Source: JAGOUU01 sp964609155
GTDB taxonomy: Bacteria; Pseudomonadota; Gammaproteobacteria; JAGOUU01
NCBI GenBank assembly: GCA_964609155.1
Contig: CAZSRF010000001.1
Location: 62,001-126,000 of the forward strand
Length of the DNA: 64,000 nt
Reading direction: 5' to 3'
Shown: piece after piece, positions 19,145 through 27,458 of the stretch
Position numbering within the stretch: position 1 is the stretch's first letter
Layout: every line of letters starts with the position of its first letter
Translations under genes and position numbers: made by a program
Notes under the pieces: model-generated
Seen by the model: the letters and a program-made list of their open reading frames with translations, nothing else
The model's database searches: none
What the model was told of the DNA's origin: nothing

Positions 19145-20410
19145 TCAAATTGTTGGTGCATCTGGTACATCTGGTACACTTTGCAATCCCAATAATCTTG
19201 ACGTTATTTCATGGGAAAGTTGGCTGCCACTTTTAGCGCTATTATTTTTTGTTGATAACTCAAACAACGGCAAATCATGGATGGAAACAGTTCGACGCCC
19301 CATTGACGCCGTTGATACCATTGACTCGAGCGAGCGCGAGACTACAAGTTTACGTTCTGATATTAAAGCTGCGCAATCTCCTTCACTTTTTGCCTTTTTC
19401 ATAGTCTTTAGATCATGCACCAATCCTGATTTTCCTAGAATAATATTATCTTTTTTAACAAAAATAAAATCTTTAGCCTCATGAGGTAAGCTATTGTACG
19501 CTTTTGTTGCCTCAAGCAAGCCAAAAGATGGCCACAAAACTATATTAGCAACAACCCAGCACAAAGCTTTAGCAACCTTAGGAATAATAAGACCAGCCAA
19601 AATACCTCCTACCAACATAAGACCTGCTAATGCTAAACCGGGTAAACCATAAACAATTATAGCTGGTATTACAGTAATAGTAGCTATAATTATTCCAATA
19701 AATAAACCTGAACCAAAACCACGAAAAATCAATTCAACAACAATATTTGGCAAAGTACCAAAAGAACGATCATTAAAAATTTTAACACTTTTTTGACTCA
19801 ATAGTTTTTCGCGTTGATAAATTTGTGCTGCTGCAATGGTTGCAATTGCTCCTCCCATTGAATGACCATGTAACAAGATGTCGTTTACATCGATACCTTG
19901 CTTAATATATGTATCCACAACAGCAATAACATCATCAATCCAATCTTGTTGACACACAGGCTTACCAGTACTTAACATGACATTCCGAAAATTCATGCCA
20001 ACCACTGTTATATTATCATCTTTATACAATTCAGCTTTTTCTAATAATTCACTAATATGCCTTTCAACACAATCGTTTCTACCATAGCAATGAATAATGA
20101 TTCTTTGTGATCTTACATAACTTAAGTCTGTGCCAAAACGTTCTGCATGATATCTGTATTGAATACAAGAAATCTTAGCTTCTTTGCTCGAATCCACTAA
20201 AAAAGATTTTTTTTCTACATAGGATAATTCACTTTCACCTGTTTTACCTATTTTACCTATTTCACTTAAAATCCTTATCTTTTTATCTTCACAAAATTTA
20301 TTTTCTTGAACATAAACACTCTCCATCAGTTGATGTTTACGTTTCTTTGTAAAGCTTTGAGCACGAATTAAAGCTCTTGAAATTAAGTGGCCAAAAAAAT
20401 TTAAAATCAT
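19145..20410 (-). CDS. Candidate secreted effector: lipase-like alpha/beta hydrolase with membrane hairpin
   Basis: About 421 residues from ATG 20410 (a TTG at 20419 is less likely). The central part is an alpha/beta hydrolase: RIIIHCYGRNDC, then ILLHGHSMGGAIATIAA with the nucleophile Ser in GHSMGG (about 182-187), and FNDRSFGTLPN just after. The NDRSF string next to a GHSxGG elbow is, from memory, found in the SidB/SdbA group of Dot/Icm substrates. It is followed by strongly hydrophobic segments (about 225-300) and a polar C-terminus of about 100 residues with Ser and Glu, of a kind recognised by type IVB systems. No signal peptide is seen. It shares its layout with the protein at 11244-13190. 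Secretion is inferred, not shown. Confidence 0.6.
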   Translation of the reverse strand: MILNFFGHLISRALIRAQSFTKKRKHQLMESVYVQENKFCEDKKIRILSEIGKIGKTGESELSYVEKKSFLVDSSKEAKISCIQYRYHAERFGTDLSYVRSQRIIIHCYGRNDCVERHISELLEKAELYKDDNITVVGMNFRNVMLSTGKPVCQQDWIDDVIAVVDTYIKQGIDVNDILLHGHSMGGAIATIAAAQIYQREKLLSQKSVKIFNDRSFGTLPNIVVELIFRGFGSGLFIGIIIATITVIPAIIVYGLPGLALAGLMLVGGILAGLIIPKVAKALCWVVANIVLWPSFGLLEATKAYNSLPHEAKDFIFVKKDNIILGKSGLVHDLKTMKKAKSEGDCAALISERKLVVSRSLESMVSTASMGRRTVSIHDLPLFELSTKNNSAKSGSQLSHEITSRLLGLQSVPDVPDAPTI

Positions 20411-20580
20411 ATAAACCAAATTAAATAAATCCCTTCTTATGCTAGAAGCTCTATTAAGTTTTTAGAAAAATAATTTAATCATGATTATTCTTATAATTCA
20501 ATATTGAATATATTATAACTCCCTAGAGCATATGTTATAACAAAATAATCTCTTGGTACTTAACCTCAATAGTATTATCA

Positions 20581-20594
20581 TGTTAATATTAACA
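20581..20594. promoter_or_regulatory. Perfect 14-base palindrome before leucine dehydrogenase
   Basis: TGTTAATATTAACA is fully self-complementary and ends 30 bases before the leucine dehydrogenase start, in the divergent gap to the effector-like gene. It could be an operator for the leucine operon or, since it contains TTAATATT, a PmrA-like site. Its 10-base core TTAATATTAA also occurs before dotD (42808-42817). Confidence 0.35.
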
Positions 20595-20624
20595 GTAATT
20601 AAATTAGATGGAACATGTAACTAA

Positions 20625-21725
20625 ATGAACGATATTGCATCCATTCTTGACTTTGCCAAAGAGTTGCCTAATGGTGGCTTACATATAAAAAATGACCCAG
20701 AAACTGGTCTCCAGGCCGTTATAGCAATTCATAGTACAGCATTGGGCCCTGCCTTAGGAGGATGCAGATTTATAGAATACAATTCTTTTGAAGATGCTAT
20801 TAATGATGCTATTAATCTTGCGCGAGGGATGAGTTATAAAGCTGCAATCGCAAATGTACCAACAGGCGGCGGTAAAGCGGTCATAATGAAACCTAAAGAA
20901 CTTAAAAATCGCGAGGCTTTTTTTAGTAAGTTTGGTCAATTTGTTGAGCAACTAGGTGGTAAGTATATTACCGCTATGGACAGTGGTACATCACTCGAAG
21001 AAATGGATATTATCGCTGGTCATACTCAGCACATTGCAAGTGTTACAGCAGAAAACAGCATGTCACATGGTGACCCATCCCCTTATACAGCTTATGGAAT
21101 TTTAAAAGGAATTCAGGCTGCAGTCTCTTATAAGTTAGCCACCAGTTCTTTAGAAAATATAAAAATAGCCATCAAGGGTATTGGCCATGTTGGATTGGAT
21201 CTAGTTGCGCGAGTTCATGAGCTTGGCGCAAAAGTTTATATCTCTGATATCAATCCTGCTATCCTAGAACATTGTGCAACCAAATTTGGAGCAACTATTG
21301 TAGACAATAATGAAATCCATAAAGTAGCATGTGATGTTTTTTCACCGTGTGCTTTAGGCGGAGCTATTAACAAAGATACTATCAATGAATTAAACTGCAA
21401 AATTATAGCTGGTTGTGCCAACAATCAATTAGCACGACGTGAATACGGTTTGCAATTACATAATCAAAATATTTTATATGCTCCTGATTATGTGATTAAT
21501 TCTGGCGGTCTTATCTTTGCTCATGCCTTATATGCTAAACTAGGCGAAGCACAAGCTTTTGAGCATATTGAAAGTATTTACCACTCATTATTAGAAATCT
21601 TCTCTCAATCTGAAAAAGAAAATATTCCTACTAGTGATATCGCCGACCGTTTAGCCAAACAAAAAATAGATGCTGCGCAACAAAAAATAGATGAAGGAGT
21701 CTACGCGTGTGCTCAGAGCATGTAA
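20625..21725 (+). CDS. ldh: Leucine (branched-chain amino acid) dehydrogenase
   Basis: It deaminates leucine, valine and isoleucine to 2-oxoacids with NAD. The 366-residue protein has LGGCRFIEYNSFEDAINDA and GMSYKAAIANVPTGGGKAVI with the substrate-binding and catalytic lysines K72 and K84, and the nucleotide-binding loop KIAIKGIGHVGLDL. These match leucine dehydrogenases better than glutamate or phenylalanine dehydrogenases. It is the first gene of an operon that continues with the 2-oxoacid dehydrogenase complex, so the product is used directly by the next enzyme. The E1alpha gene starts inside its last codons. Confidence 0.9.
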   Translation: MNDIASILDFAKELPNGGLHIKNDPETGLQAVIAIHSTALGPALGGCRFIEYNSFEDAINDAINLARGMSYKAAIANVPTGGGKAVIMKPKELKNREAFFSKFGQFVEQLGGKYITAMDSGTSLEEMDIIAGHTQHIASVTAENSMSHGDPSPYTAYGILKGIQAAVSYKLATSSLENIKIAIKGIGHVGLDLVARVHELGAKVYISDINPAILEHCATKFGATIVDNNEIHKVACDVFSPCALGGAINKDTINELNCKIIAGCANNQLARREYGLQLHNQNILYAPDYVINSGGLIFAHALYAKLGEAQAFEHIESIYHSLLEIFSQSEKENIPTSDIADRLAKQKIDAAQQKIDEGVYACAQSM

Positions 21726-22840
21726 TAAAAAAATCTTCTGAAGAATTTACGTTTTCTATTAAATATATTCAGTATTTAAATATTGAAGGAGAATTAAATA
21801 ATCTAGACCCAGCTTCTTCTAATCAAGCATTACCTGAAATATTAAACGATAAAGAACATCTGATTAAGCTTTACAAAGCTATGGTGCTATCTCGAGTCTT
21901 TGATAACAAAGCTGTAGCACTACAAAGAACAGGACGTATGGGAACTTATCCTTCAGCGTTAGGTCAAGAAGCTGTTAGCCTTGCTATGGCTGATGCTATG
22001 CTACCAGATGATGTCTATGTGCCTTATTATCGCGATGTAAGCGGCATGTTATTACGTGGTGTCACTATGGAAGAGATCTTATTATATTGGGGCGGTGATG
22101 AGCGTGGAAGCGACTTTGCCATAAAAAATAAAGATTTTCCAATCTGTGTACCCATTGCTACACAATGTCTACATGCTGCAGGAGTTGCTGCTGCTTTTAA
22201 ATATAGAAAACAAAAAAATGTTGCTGTAACTGCTATTGGTGATGGTGGTACTTCAAAAGGTGATTTCTACGAAGCTCTCAATTTAGCTGGTGTGTGGCAA
22301 TTGCCTGTAGTATTCGTTATCAATAATAATCAATGGGCAATCTCTGTACCTAGAAAAAAACAAACCATCTGCCCCACTTTAGCACAAAAAGGTATTGCTG
22401 CTGGTATTCGTTCTTTTCAAGTTGATGGTAACGATATTATTGCAATGCAATCTCTAATGAAAGAAGCTGTAGATCTTGCAAGAAATAACAAAGGCCCAAC
22501 ACTGATAGAAGCTATCACTTACCGGATGGGTGATCATACAACTGCAGATGATGCTTCTAGATACCGTAGCAAGACAGAAGTTTCTGTTGCTGCTAAAAAA
22601 GATCCTATTCAAAGATTACATAATTACCTAGTTAATAAAAACTTTTGGGATAGTAACGCTGAAGCTAAGTTGCTCACAAGTTGTCAAGAACAAGTTGAAC
22701 AAGCTGTAAATAACTATTTAAATTTCCCTCCGCAACCACCTGAAGCCATGTTTGATTATCTCTATGCAAAGTGGCCTGCAAGTTATCAAGATCAAAGACA
22801 GTTTGCGATGGAAAATGTACATTTAGCCGCAGGACATTAA
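21707..22840 (+). CDS. bkdA1: Branched-chain 2-oxoacid dehydrogenase E1 component, alpha subunit
   Basis: The thiamine-diphosphate E1 alpha subunit decarboxylates 2-oxoacids and transfers the acyl group to the E2 lipoyl arm. The ThDP site is visible as IGDGGTSKGDFYEALNLAG (GDG at 178-180) through VINNNQW (205-210), with the phosphorylation-loop-like string GDHTTADDASRYR further on. Translation starts at GTG 21707 behind GAAGGAG with a 7-base spacer, overlapping the leucine dehydrogenase stop by 19 bases; this ribosome site decides the start. Length (377) is usual. A pyruvate-specific E1 of the same heterotetrameric class is the alternative; the leucine dehydrogenase neighbour argues for branched-chain substrates. 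Confidence 0.85.
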   Translation: MCSEHVIKKSSEEFTFSIKYIQYLNIEGELNNLDPASSNQALPEILNDKEHLIKLYKAMVLSRVFDNKAVALQRTGRMGTYPSALGQEAVSLAMADAMLPDDVYVPYYRDVSGMLLRGVTMEEILLYWGGDERGSDFAIKNKDFPICVPIATQCLHAAGVAAAFKYRKQKNVAVTAIGDGGTSKGDFYEALNLAGVWQLPVVFVINNNQWAISVPRKKQTICPTLAQKGIAAGIRSFQVDGNDIIAMQSLMKEAVDLARNNKGPTLIEAITYRMGDHTTADDASRYRSKTEVSVAAKKDPIQRLHNYLVNKNFWDSNAEAKLLTSCQEQVEQAVNNYLNFPPQPPEAMFDYLYAKWPASYQDQRQFAMENVHLAAGH

Positions 22841-22846
22841 TGTTAT

Positions 22847-23827
22847 ATGACTGAAATTACTTTAGTTGAAGCCGTCACACAAGCGTTGGCATATGAATTA
22901 GAACACGATAAAAATGTTGTCGTCTTTGGTGAAGATGTTGGATTAAATGGCGGTGTTTTTCGTGCAACCAATGGACTGCAAGAAAAATTTGGTGAAAACA
23001 GAGTTTTCGATACGCCTTTAGCTGAATCTATGATTGTAGGATTAGCAATTGGAATGTCAACGCAAAATATCAAGCCTGTTTGTGAAATCCAATTTATGGG
23101 TTTTATTTACTCTGCTGTTGATCAAATCGTTTGCCATGCTGCAAGAATGCGCAACCGTACTCGCGGAAGGTTATCTTGCCCTCTGGTTATTCGTGCACCC
23201 TTTGGTGGTGGAATTCATGCGCCTGAACATCATTCTGAGAGCACAGAAAGCATGTTTGCTCATATCCCAGGCCTAAGGATAGTGATGCCTTCTTCACCTC
23301 TACGCGCTTATGGTTTGTTGCTAGCTGCAATACGCTGCCCTGATCCTGTATTATTTTTAGAGCCCAAAAGAATCTACCGCAAAGTTAAACAACATGTTCC
23401 AAACAATGGTGAGGCACTACCTCTAGACACTTGTTTTATTCTACAAGAAGGAACCGACATCACTTTAGTGACGTGGGGACCCATGGTACATGAAACGATG
23501 ATTGCAGCAAAAAGATTAGCAGAAAATAATATATCCGCTGAGGTCATCGACTTAGCAACCATAAAACCTATTGATATGACAACAATTGTGCGATCTGTAG
23601 AAAAAACAGGACGTTGTGTTATCATTCAGGAAGCAGCGAAAACATGTAGCGTTGGTTCAGAGATTGCTGCACACTTGGCAGAACATGCTTTAACAAGTCT
23701 GTTTGCTCCAATTAAAAGAATTGCAGGTTATGATACCATCATGCCTTATTACAAAATGGAAAATCAATATATTCATAGCGTGGAAAAAATTCTTGTTGGT
23801 ATACAAGAAATTTTAGATTACGCCTGA
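22847..23827 (+). CDS. bkdA2: Branched-chain 2-oxoacid dehydrogenase E1 component, beta subunit
   Basis: Partner of the E1 alpha subunit in a heterotetramer. The 326-residue protein shows VVVFGEDVGLNGGVFRATNGL, FDTPLAESMIVGLAIGMS and CEIQFMGFIYSAVDQIV, the pyrimidine- and alpha-contact regions of transketolase-type E1 beta chains, and APFGGGIHAPEHHSES. It follows bkdA1 after 6 bases. No internal defects seen. Confidence 0.9.
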   Translation: MTEITLVEAVTQALAYELEHDKNVVVFGEDVGLNGGVFRATNGLQEKFGENRVFDTPLAESMIVGLAIGMSTQNIKPVCEIQFMGFIYSAVDQIVCHAARMRNRTRGRLSCPLVIRAPFGGGIHAPEHHSESTESMFAHIPGLRIVMPSSPLRAYGLLLAAIRCPDPVLFLEPKRIYRKVKQHVPNNGEALPLDTCFILQEGTDITLVTWGPMVHETMIAAKRLAENNISAEVIDLATIKPIDMTTIVRSVEKTGRCVIIQEAAKTCSVGSEIAAHLAEHALTSLFAPIKRIAGYDTIMPYYKMENQYIHSVEKILVGIQEILDYA

Positions 23828-23877
23828 AAATTACACTTATAAATGTTTAATATAATATTTAATATATAGGATCCATC

Positions 23878-25062
23878 ATGACTATTTTTAAATTACCGGA
23901 TCTTGGTGAAGGTTTACCAGATGCTGAAATACGTGAATGGCACGTTAAAGTTGGCGATGAAGTAGACGTCGATCAACCTTTAGTTTCTATGGAAACTGCA
24001 AAAGCTGTTGTAGAAGTACCTTCTCCCTATAAAGGCAAAATTATTAAATTGCATGGTAACTCTGGTGATGTTATAAACACTGGTGCTCCATTAATAGAAT
24101 TTATCACCGATTCTCAAAGTCACAACCCTAGCCAACAAACACTTCAAGCACCAGAGTTTGTTCAAAAAACTGAACAAAAATCAGATAATAGTTCTACTGT
24201 CGCTGGAAAAATTGAAGCTGGCAATGAAATTGTTGATGAAGCTACCGTGGTATCTAGTACTAATAAAACGAGCTCTGGCAATGCGATAAAAGTAACACCA
24301 GCTGTACGAGCATTGGCAAGTAAATTAGGAGTTGATTTATCTTATGTTTTGCCATCTGGCCAAAATGGAGTAATTACTGCAGATGATGTAAAAAGTGCTA
24401 GTCTATCCCAAGCAGAAGTAGGTGATGCTGAACCACTTCGAGGTGTTCGTCGTACCATGGCAGCAGCTATGACACAATCCCATGCCGAAATAGCCCCAGC
24501 TACATTATTTGATGAAGCTGATGTTCACCATTGGCAAGATAGCTCTGTAAAGCAAGATGTCACAGTTAGACTAATTCAAGCTTTGATTGCTGCCTGTAAC
24601 GCAGAGCCTAGTTTAAATGCTTGGTATGATAGCAAAAATAATGCTCGCCGAATTTCGAAAAATATCCATTTAGGTTTTGCCGTTGACACTGAAGAAGGAT
24701 TATTTGTTCCTGTTATCAAAAATATTGAATCTATTGACATGCCTAGCTTGCGCGATCACATTGATACCATCAAATCTCAAGTTAAATCACGTAGTATTCC
24801 ACAAGAGATGCTACATGGTAGCACTATTACTTTGTCTAATATTGGTACTATTGCTGGTAAATTTGCCTGTCCAGTTGTAGTACCTCCTACTGTTGCTATA
24901 TTAGCGATAGGCAGACTATTTAATACTGTCAAATTAAGTAATGAAAATATACCTGAAAACCATCAAACAATCCCCGTTTCATTAACGTTTGATCATCGTT
25001 GTGTTACCGGAGGGGAAGCAGCAAGGTTTTTGAAAGTGTTTATTAATACATTAGAGAAATAA
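23878..25062 (+). CDS. bkdB: Dihydrolipoamide acyltransferase (E2) of the 2-oxoacid dehydrogenase complex
   Basis: E2 carries the acyl group on lipoyl-lysine and moves it to CoA. One lipoyl domain is present with K42 in METAKAVVEV, then an Ala/Ser-rich linker, a peripheral subunit-binding domain (about 139-175, VTPAVRALASKLGVDL) and the catalytic domain. In the active-site motif the sequence is FDHRCVTGGEAARF: His373 is kept but the usual Asp of HxxxDG is Thr377. This variant occurs, as far as I recall, in one E2 subgroup of gammaproteobacteria and need not mean loss of activity. There is no E3 gene (dihydrolipoamide dehydrogenase) in the operon, so E3 must be shared with another complex. Confidence 0.88.
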   Translation: MTIFKLPDLGEGLPDAEIREWHVKVGDEVDVDQPLVSMETAKAVVEVPSPYKGKIIKLHGNSGDVINTGAPLIEFITDSQSHNPSQQTLQAPEFVQKTEQKSDNSSTVAGKIEAGNEIVDEATVVSSTNKTSSGNAIKVTPAVRALASKLGVDLSYVLPSGQNGVITADDVKSASLSQAEVGDAEPLRGVRRTMAAAMTQSHAEIAPATLFDEADVHHWQDSSVKQDVTVRLIQALIAACNAEPSLNAWYDSKNNARRISKNIHLGFAVDTEEGLFVPVIKNIESIDMPSLRDHIDTIKSQVKSRSIPQEMLHGSTITLSNIGTIAGKFACPVVVPPTVAILAIGRLFNTVKLSNENIPENHQTIPVSLTFDHRCVTGGEAARFLKVFINTLEK

Positions 25063-25085
25063 CTTTTTTTGAATTATGGAATTTT

Positions 25086-25538
25086 ATGAGTAGTACAGTA
25101 GTTGCTTTACCTGTAGGCCGCCATAAAGATACAGGTCACTTGTTTCTAACTAGTCCATTAGCACATTGTGTACCTCATCCTGATCCTAAAGAAAAAGCTG
25201 CAATACCAACACTTGATCTTCATACAGTTATTCCTCATAGGTATACAAAATCCGATGTCAGTGATGATAGTTCCAGCGATAGCGATGGTTGTGTGCATAG
25301 CTCACGAATACAGAAAAAGCTCACTTTTAATATGGCTGCTGTCAGGAGAGTTGAAAGTGTAACTGCTTCTGCCATGCCATGGCGCGCACCTCCAACACCA
25401 CATTACTCTCGATCTCCAACGTATGATGACAGTAGGCTACCTTCTTTGTATCCACCCTTGGAAAGACATGGTCACTCTTCCAGAATAACAGAAGTAACCC
25501 CTATAAGAAAAACGTTTAGATCATCATTTGGAAGCTAA
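25086..25538 (+). CDS. Hypothetical disordered protein
   Basis: 150 residues with no recognised domain, no signal peptide and no membrane segment. The composition is rich in Ser, Pro, His, Arg and Asp, with an acidic-serine patch (SDVSDDSSSDSDG, about 56-68) and a tail with basic residues and Pro (TPHYSRSPTYDDSRLPSLYPP). It looks intrinsically disordered. It begins 23 bases after the E2 gene and ends 2 bases before the outer-membrane protein gene, so it is probably expressed with them. Its odd, eukaryote-like composition would suit a secreted effector or a spurious frame; no decision is possible from the sequence. Confidence 0.45.
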   Translation: MSSTVVALPVGRHKDTGHLFLTSPLAHCVPHPDPKEKAAIPTLDLHTVIPHRYTKSDVSDDSSSDSDGCVHSSRIQKKLTFNMAAVRRVESVTASAMPWRAPPTPHYSRSPTYDDSRLPSLYPPLERHGHSSRITEVTPIRKTFRSSFGS

Positions 25539-25540
25539 CA

Positions 25541-26326
25541 ATGAAAAATATCCTAAAATGCAGAATAGCAGCTTTAATCTTAGTCATATCAAATACTTCC
25601 TCTTATGGCTTGGCTGAGTTAAATCCAGATAGCATCTATCATTATTTTAATAATAATTTTATTTTATCTGCCAACAGCACACTTACTACTAATTATATCT
25701 GGCGCGGTTTTAGCCGCACAGCCGATCTACCTGCTGCACAAGCAGGCGTTCAATTAACTAGCAACGATGGTTTCTATGGTAATGTATGGGGCTCAAATGT
25801 TAACTTTTTAGGTTCGCATCCTATTGATCGGAATTCTTCTTTATACAAGTACAAAAGAGCAACTGTAGAGCTGATCTACGGTGCTGGATACCAAAATACT
25901 TTTAGAAATTTTAATTATAACTTTAATGCAAAATATTATTATTATTCTAAAGCTAAGAAAATAGATTATGCTGAATACTCTGCTAATTTAGCTTATACAA
26001 TTTTTCATGCTGGTGTGTCTTATGCTCCCCATATATTTGGTACTCATTCTAATAGCTTGTATTATACTACTGGTGTCAACTTACCATTACCTAATTTAAA
26101 TTCATTAATATTAAAAGATATAAGCTTTACAGGTGACCTAGGATATTTTCAATTTAACAAATTTCCGTTGCAAGATTTAGATTACTTTAACTATAAATTA
26201 GGTTTGAATAAGCAAATAAGAAATTTTGGTTTTAGTGTTGCTGTAACTGGAACTAATAATAAATTTAGAGTTCGAGATTTGGATAATACAAAAGTGATGT
26301 TTTCTTGTTCAGTAGCTACTGAATAG
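25541..26326 (+). CDS. TIGR02001/Gcw_chp-like outer-membrane beta-barrel protein
   Basis: 261 residues with a signal peptide (about 1-25, ISNTSSYGLA) followed by alternating beta-strand sequence. The start of the mature part, LTTNYIWRGFSRTADLPAAQAGVQL, is the hallmark of the TIGR02001 (Gcw_chp) family of proteobacterial proteins, as is FYGNVWGSNVNF. The family is predicted to be outer-membrane barrels of unknown function. The last strands are present (VAVTGTNNKF, TKVMFSCSVATE). It follows the disordered protein closely and is the last gene of the rightward block, facing the GGDEF gene. Confidence 0.75.
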   Translation: MKNILKCRIAALILVISNTSSYGLAELNPDSIYHYFNNNFILSANSTLTTNYIWRGFSRTADLPAAQAGVQLTSNDGFYGNVWGSNVNFLGSHPIDRNSSLYKYKRATVELIYGAGYQNTFRNFNYNFNAKYYYYSKAKKIDYAEYSANLAYTIFHAGVSYAPHIFGTHSNSLYYTTGVNLPLPNLNSLILKDISFTGDLGYFQFNKFPLQDLDYFNYKLGLNKQIRNFGFSVAVTGTNNKFRVRDLDNTKVMFSCSVATE

Positions 26327-26338
26327 ATAGATAAAAAT

Positions 26339-26424
26339 GTGTTCACGTAGTATTGTCATCTCGGTCAAGCCCAGTGAAACTAGGCGCAGAACCGAGATCT
26401 ATTTATAATAGATCGGGTGAACAC
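26339..26424. repeat. Inverted-repeat (MITE-like) element, copy B
   Basis: An 86-base segment bounded by the 8-base inverted repeats GTGTTCAC (26339-26346) and GTGAACAC (26417-26424). Inside is a perfect 8-base stem ATCTCGGT (26358-26365) / ACCGAGAT (26391-26398). Its TCTCGGTCAAGC and GCGCAGAACCGAGATCT closely match the reverse complement of the interior of copy A (9303-9430). It lies between two convergent genes, so its hairpin might also help to end transcription. Confidence 0.65.
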
Positions 26425-26449
26425 TTACTAAAAATTAATGATTATATAA

Positions 26450-27256
26450 TTACATTAAAAATTTAGTTTTATTTTTCAACTTTGATTTATAAAGATCTTT
26501 GTCCGTAAGCGACAACCAATTCTCGTAATTACTATGCTCAAAATTCACAGCTGAAATACCCACCGAAACTGAATAACGAATCCTCTGTTGATTATATTCT
26601 ACTATAGTATTCTCAATAGCATCATTTAATCTTTGCACAAATTTTGAAGCCTGATCTGTTTTAGTCTCAGGCATAATCAAAATAAATTCATCACCACCAA
26701 ATCTGCCAAGAGAGTCGTATTTTCGAGCCTGCGATTTTATAGTATCTATTAAATTTAAAATAACCTTATCACCTGCTTGATGACCATAATTATCATTAAT
26801 AGATTTAAAATCATTGATATCTATCATTAACAAACTAGCATTTCTTTTATACCTGTGACAACGATCAAATTCTTGCGCCATTAATTTTTCGATCTCTCCA
26901 CGATTAAATATTTTGGTCAGTGGATCTAGTTTTCTAATCGTATCTATTTTAAATAATAAAACACCCATTTCTTTAGTAACAACAGAAACTATAACAATAA
27001 ATACTGAACTTAGGATAAACAACACTGAACATAATAAAAAAGTACTATAAAAATCCTTATGTTGTATTAAAAAGATAAATAATATATAACCTAAAATAAA
27101 TATTACAGACAGAAAGATATTAAATCTAATAAAATACAGATTAGTTTTTTTCTTTATTTTATTAATAGCGTAGTTAATATTATAAATATTTTTTATAGCT
27201 ATTATAACTATTACTATACTAGTAATAGTTATTATCGAAGGTAATAGATAGCTCAT
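26450..27256 (-). CDS. Membrane-bound diguanylate cyclase (GGDEF)
   Basis: 268 residues: about three membrane helices in the first 100 residues, then a complete GGDEF domain (about 105-268). The active site is an exact GGDEF (187-191) and the product-inhibition I-site RKYD (178-181) lies five residues before it, so the enzyme should make cyclic-di-GMP and be feedback-inhibited. DINDFKSINDNYGHQAGD is the usual metal and nucleotide-binding segment. No sensory domain beyond the membrane part is seen. It lies downstream of icmB on the same strand, separated by 200 bases that hold repeat copy C, so co-transcription with the secretion genes is uncertain. Confidence 0.92.
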   Translation of the reverse strand: MSYLLPSIITITSIVIVIIAIKNIYNINYAINKIKKKTNLYFIRFNIFLSVIFILGYILFIFLIQHKDFYSTFLLCSVLFILSSVFIVIVSVVTKEMGVLLFKIDTIRKLDPLTKIFNRGEIEKLMAQEFDRCHRYKRNASLLMIDINDFKSINDNYGHQAGDKVILNLIDTIKSQARKYDSLGRFGGDEFILIMPETKTDQASKFVQRLNDAIENTIVEYNQQRIRYSVSVGISAVNFEHSNYENWLSLTDKDLYKSKLKNKTKFLM

Positions 27257-27354
27257 AGTAAAAGATTATCGACACCAAACGCAAAAACCTTTACTAAATT
27301 TGAGATATCAAAAAGTTAAGAGTAACTATTAAGAGTAGCTATCTGGTCATCATT

Positions 27355-27443
27355 GTCAGAACTTACCAGAAGAACTGTAAGTTGCTTTTCCGCAATATAC
27401 CAGCTCTTCGGCCAGTATGACAAGTTTTTTGCGTAAGTCCTGA
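27355..27443. repeat. Inverted-repeat (MITE-like) element, copy C (degenerate)
   Basis: An 89-base segment with imperfect ends, GTCAGAACTTACC (27355-27367) and GCGTAAGTCCTGA (27431-27443). Its right half (CTCTTCGGCCAGTATGACAAGTTTTTTGCGTAAGTCCTGA, 27404-27443) is nearly identical to the reverse complement of the left half of copy A. It sits between icmB and the diguanylate cyclase gene. The interior is shorter than in copy A, so it is a diverged or deleted copy. Confidence 0.7.
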
Positions 27444-27458
27444 TTGTTTTAAACAAAA

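Noticed and set aside
26358..26398. Rho-independent terminator between the outer-membrane protein and GGDEF genes
   Set aside because: The stem has an over-long loop of 25 bases and no T-run; it belongs to a repeat element found elsewhere, although a side role in termination is not excluded.
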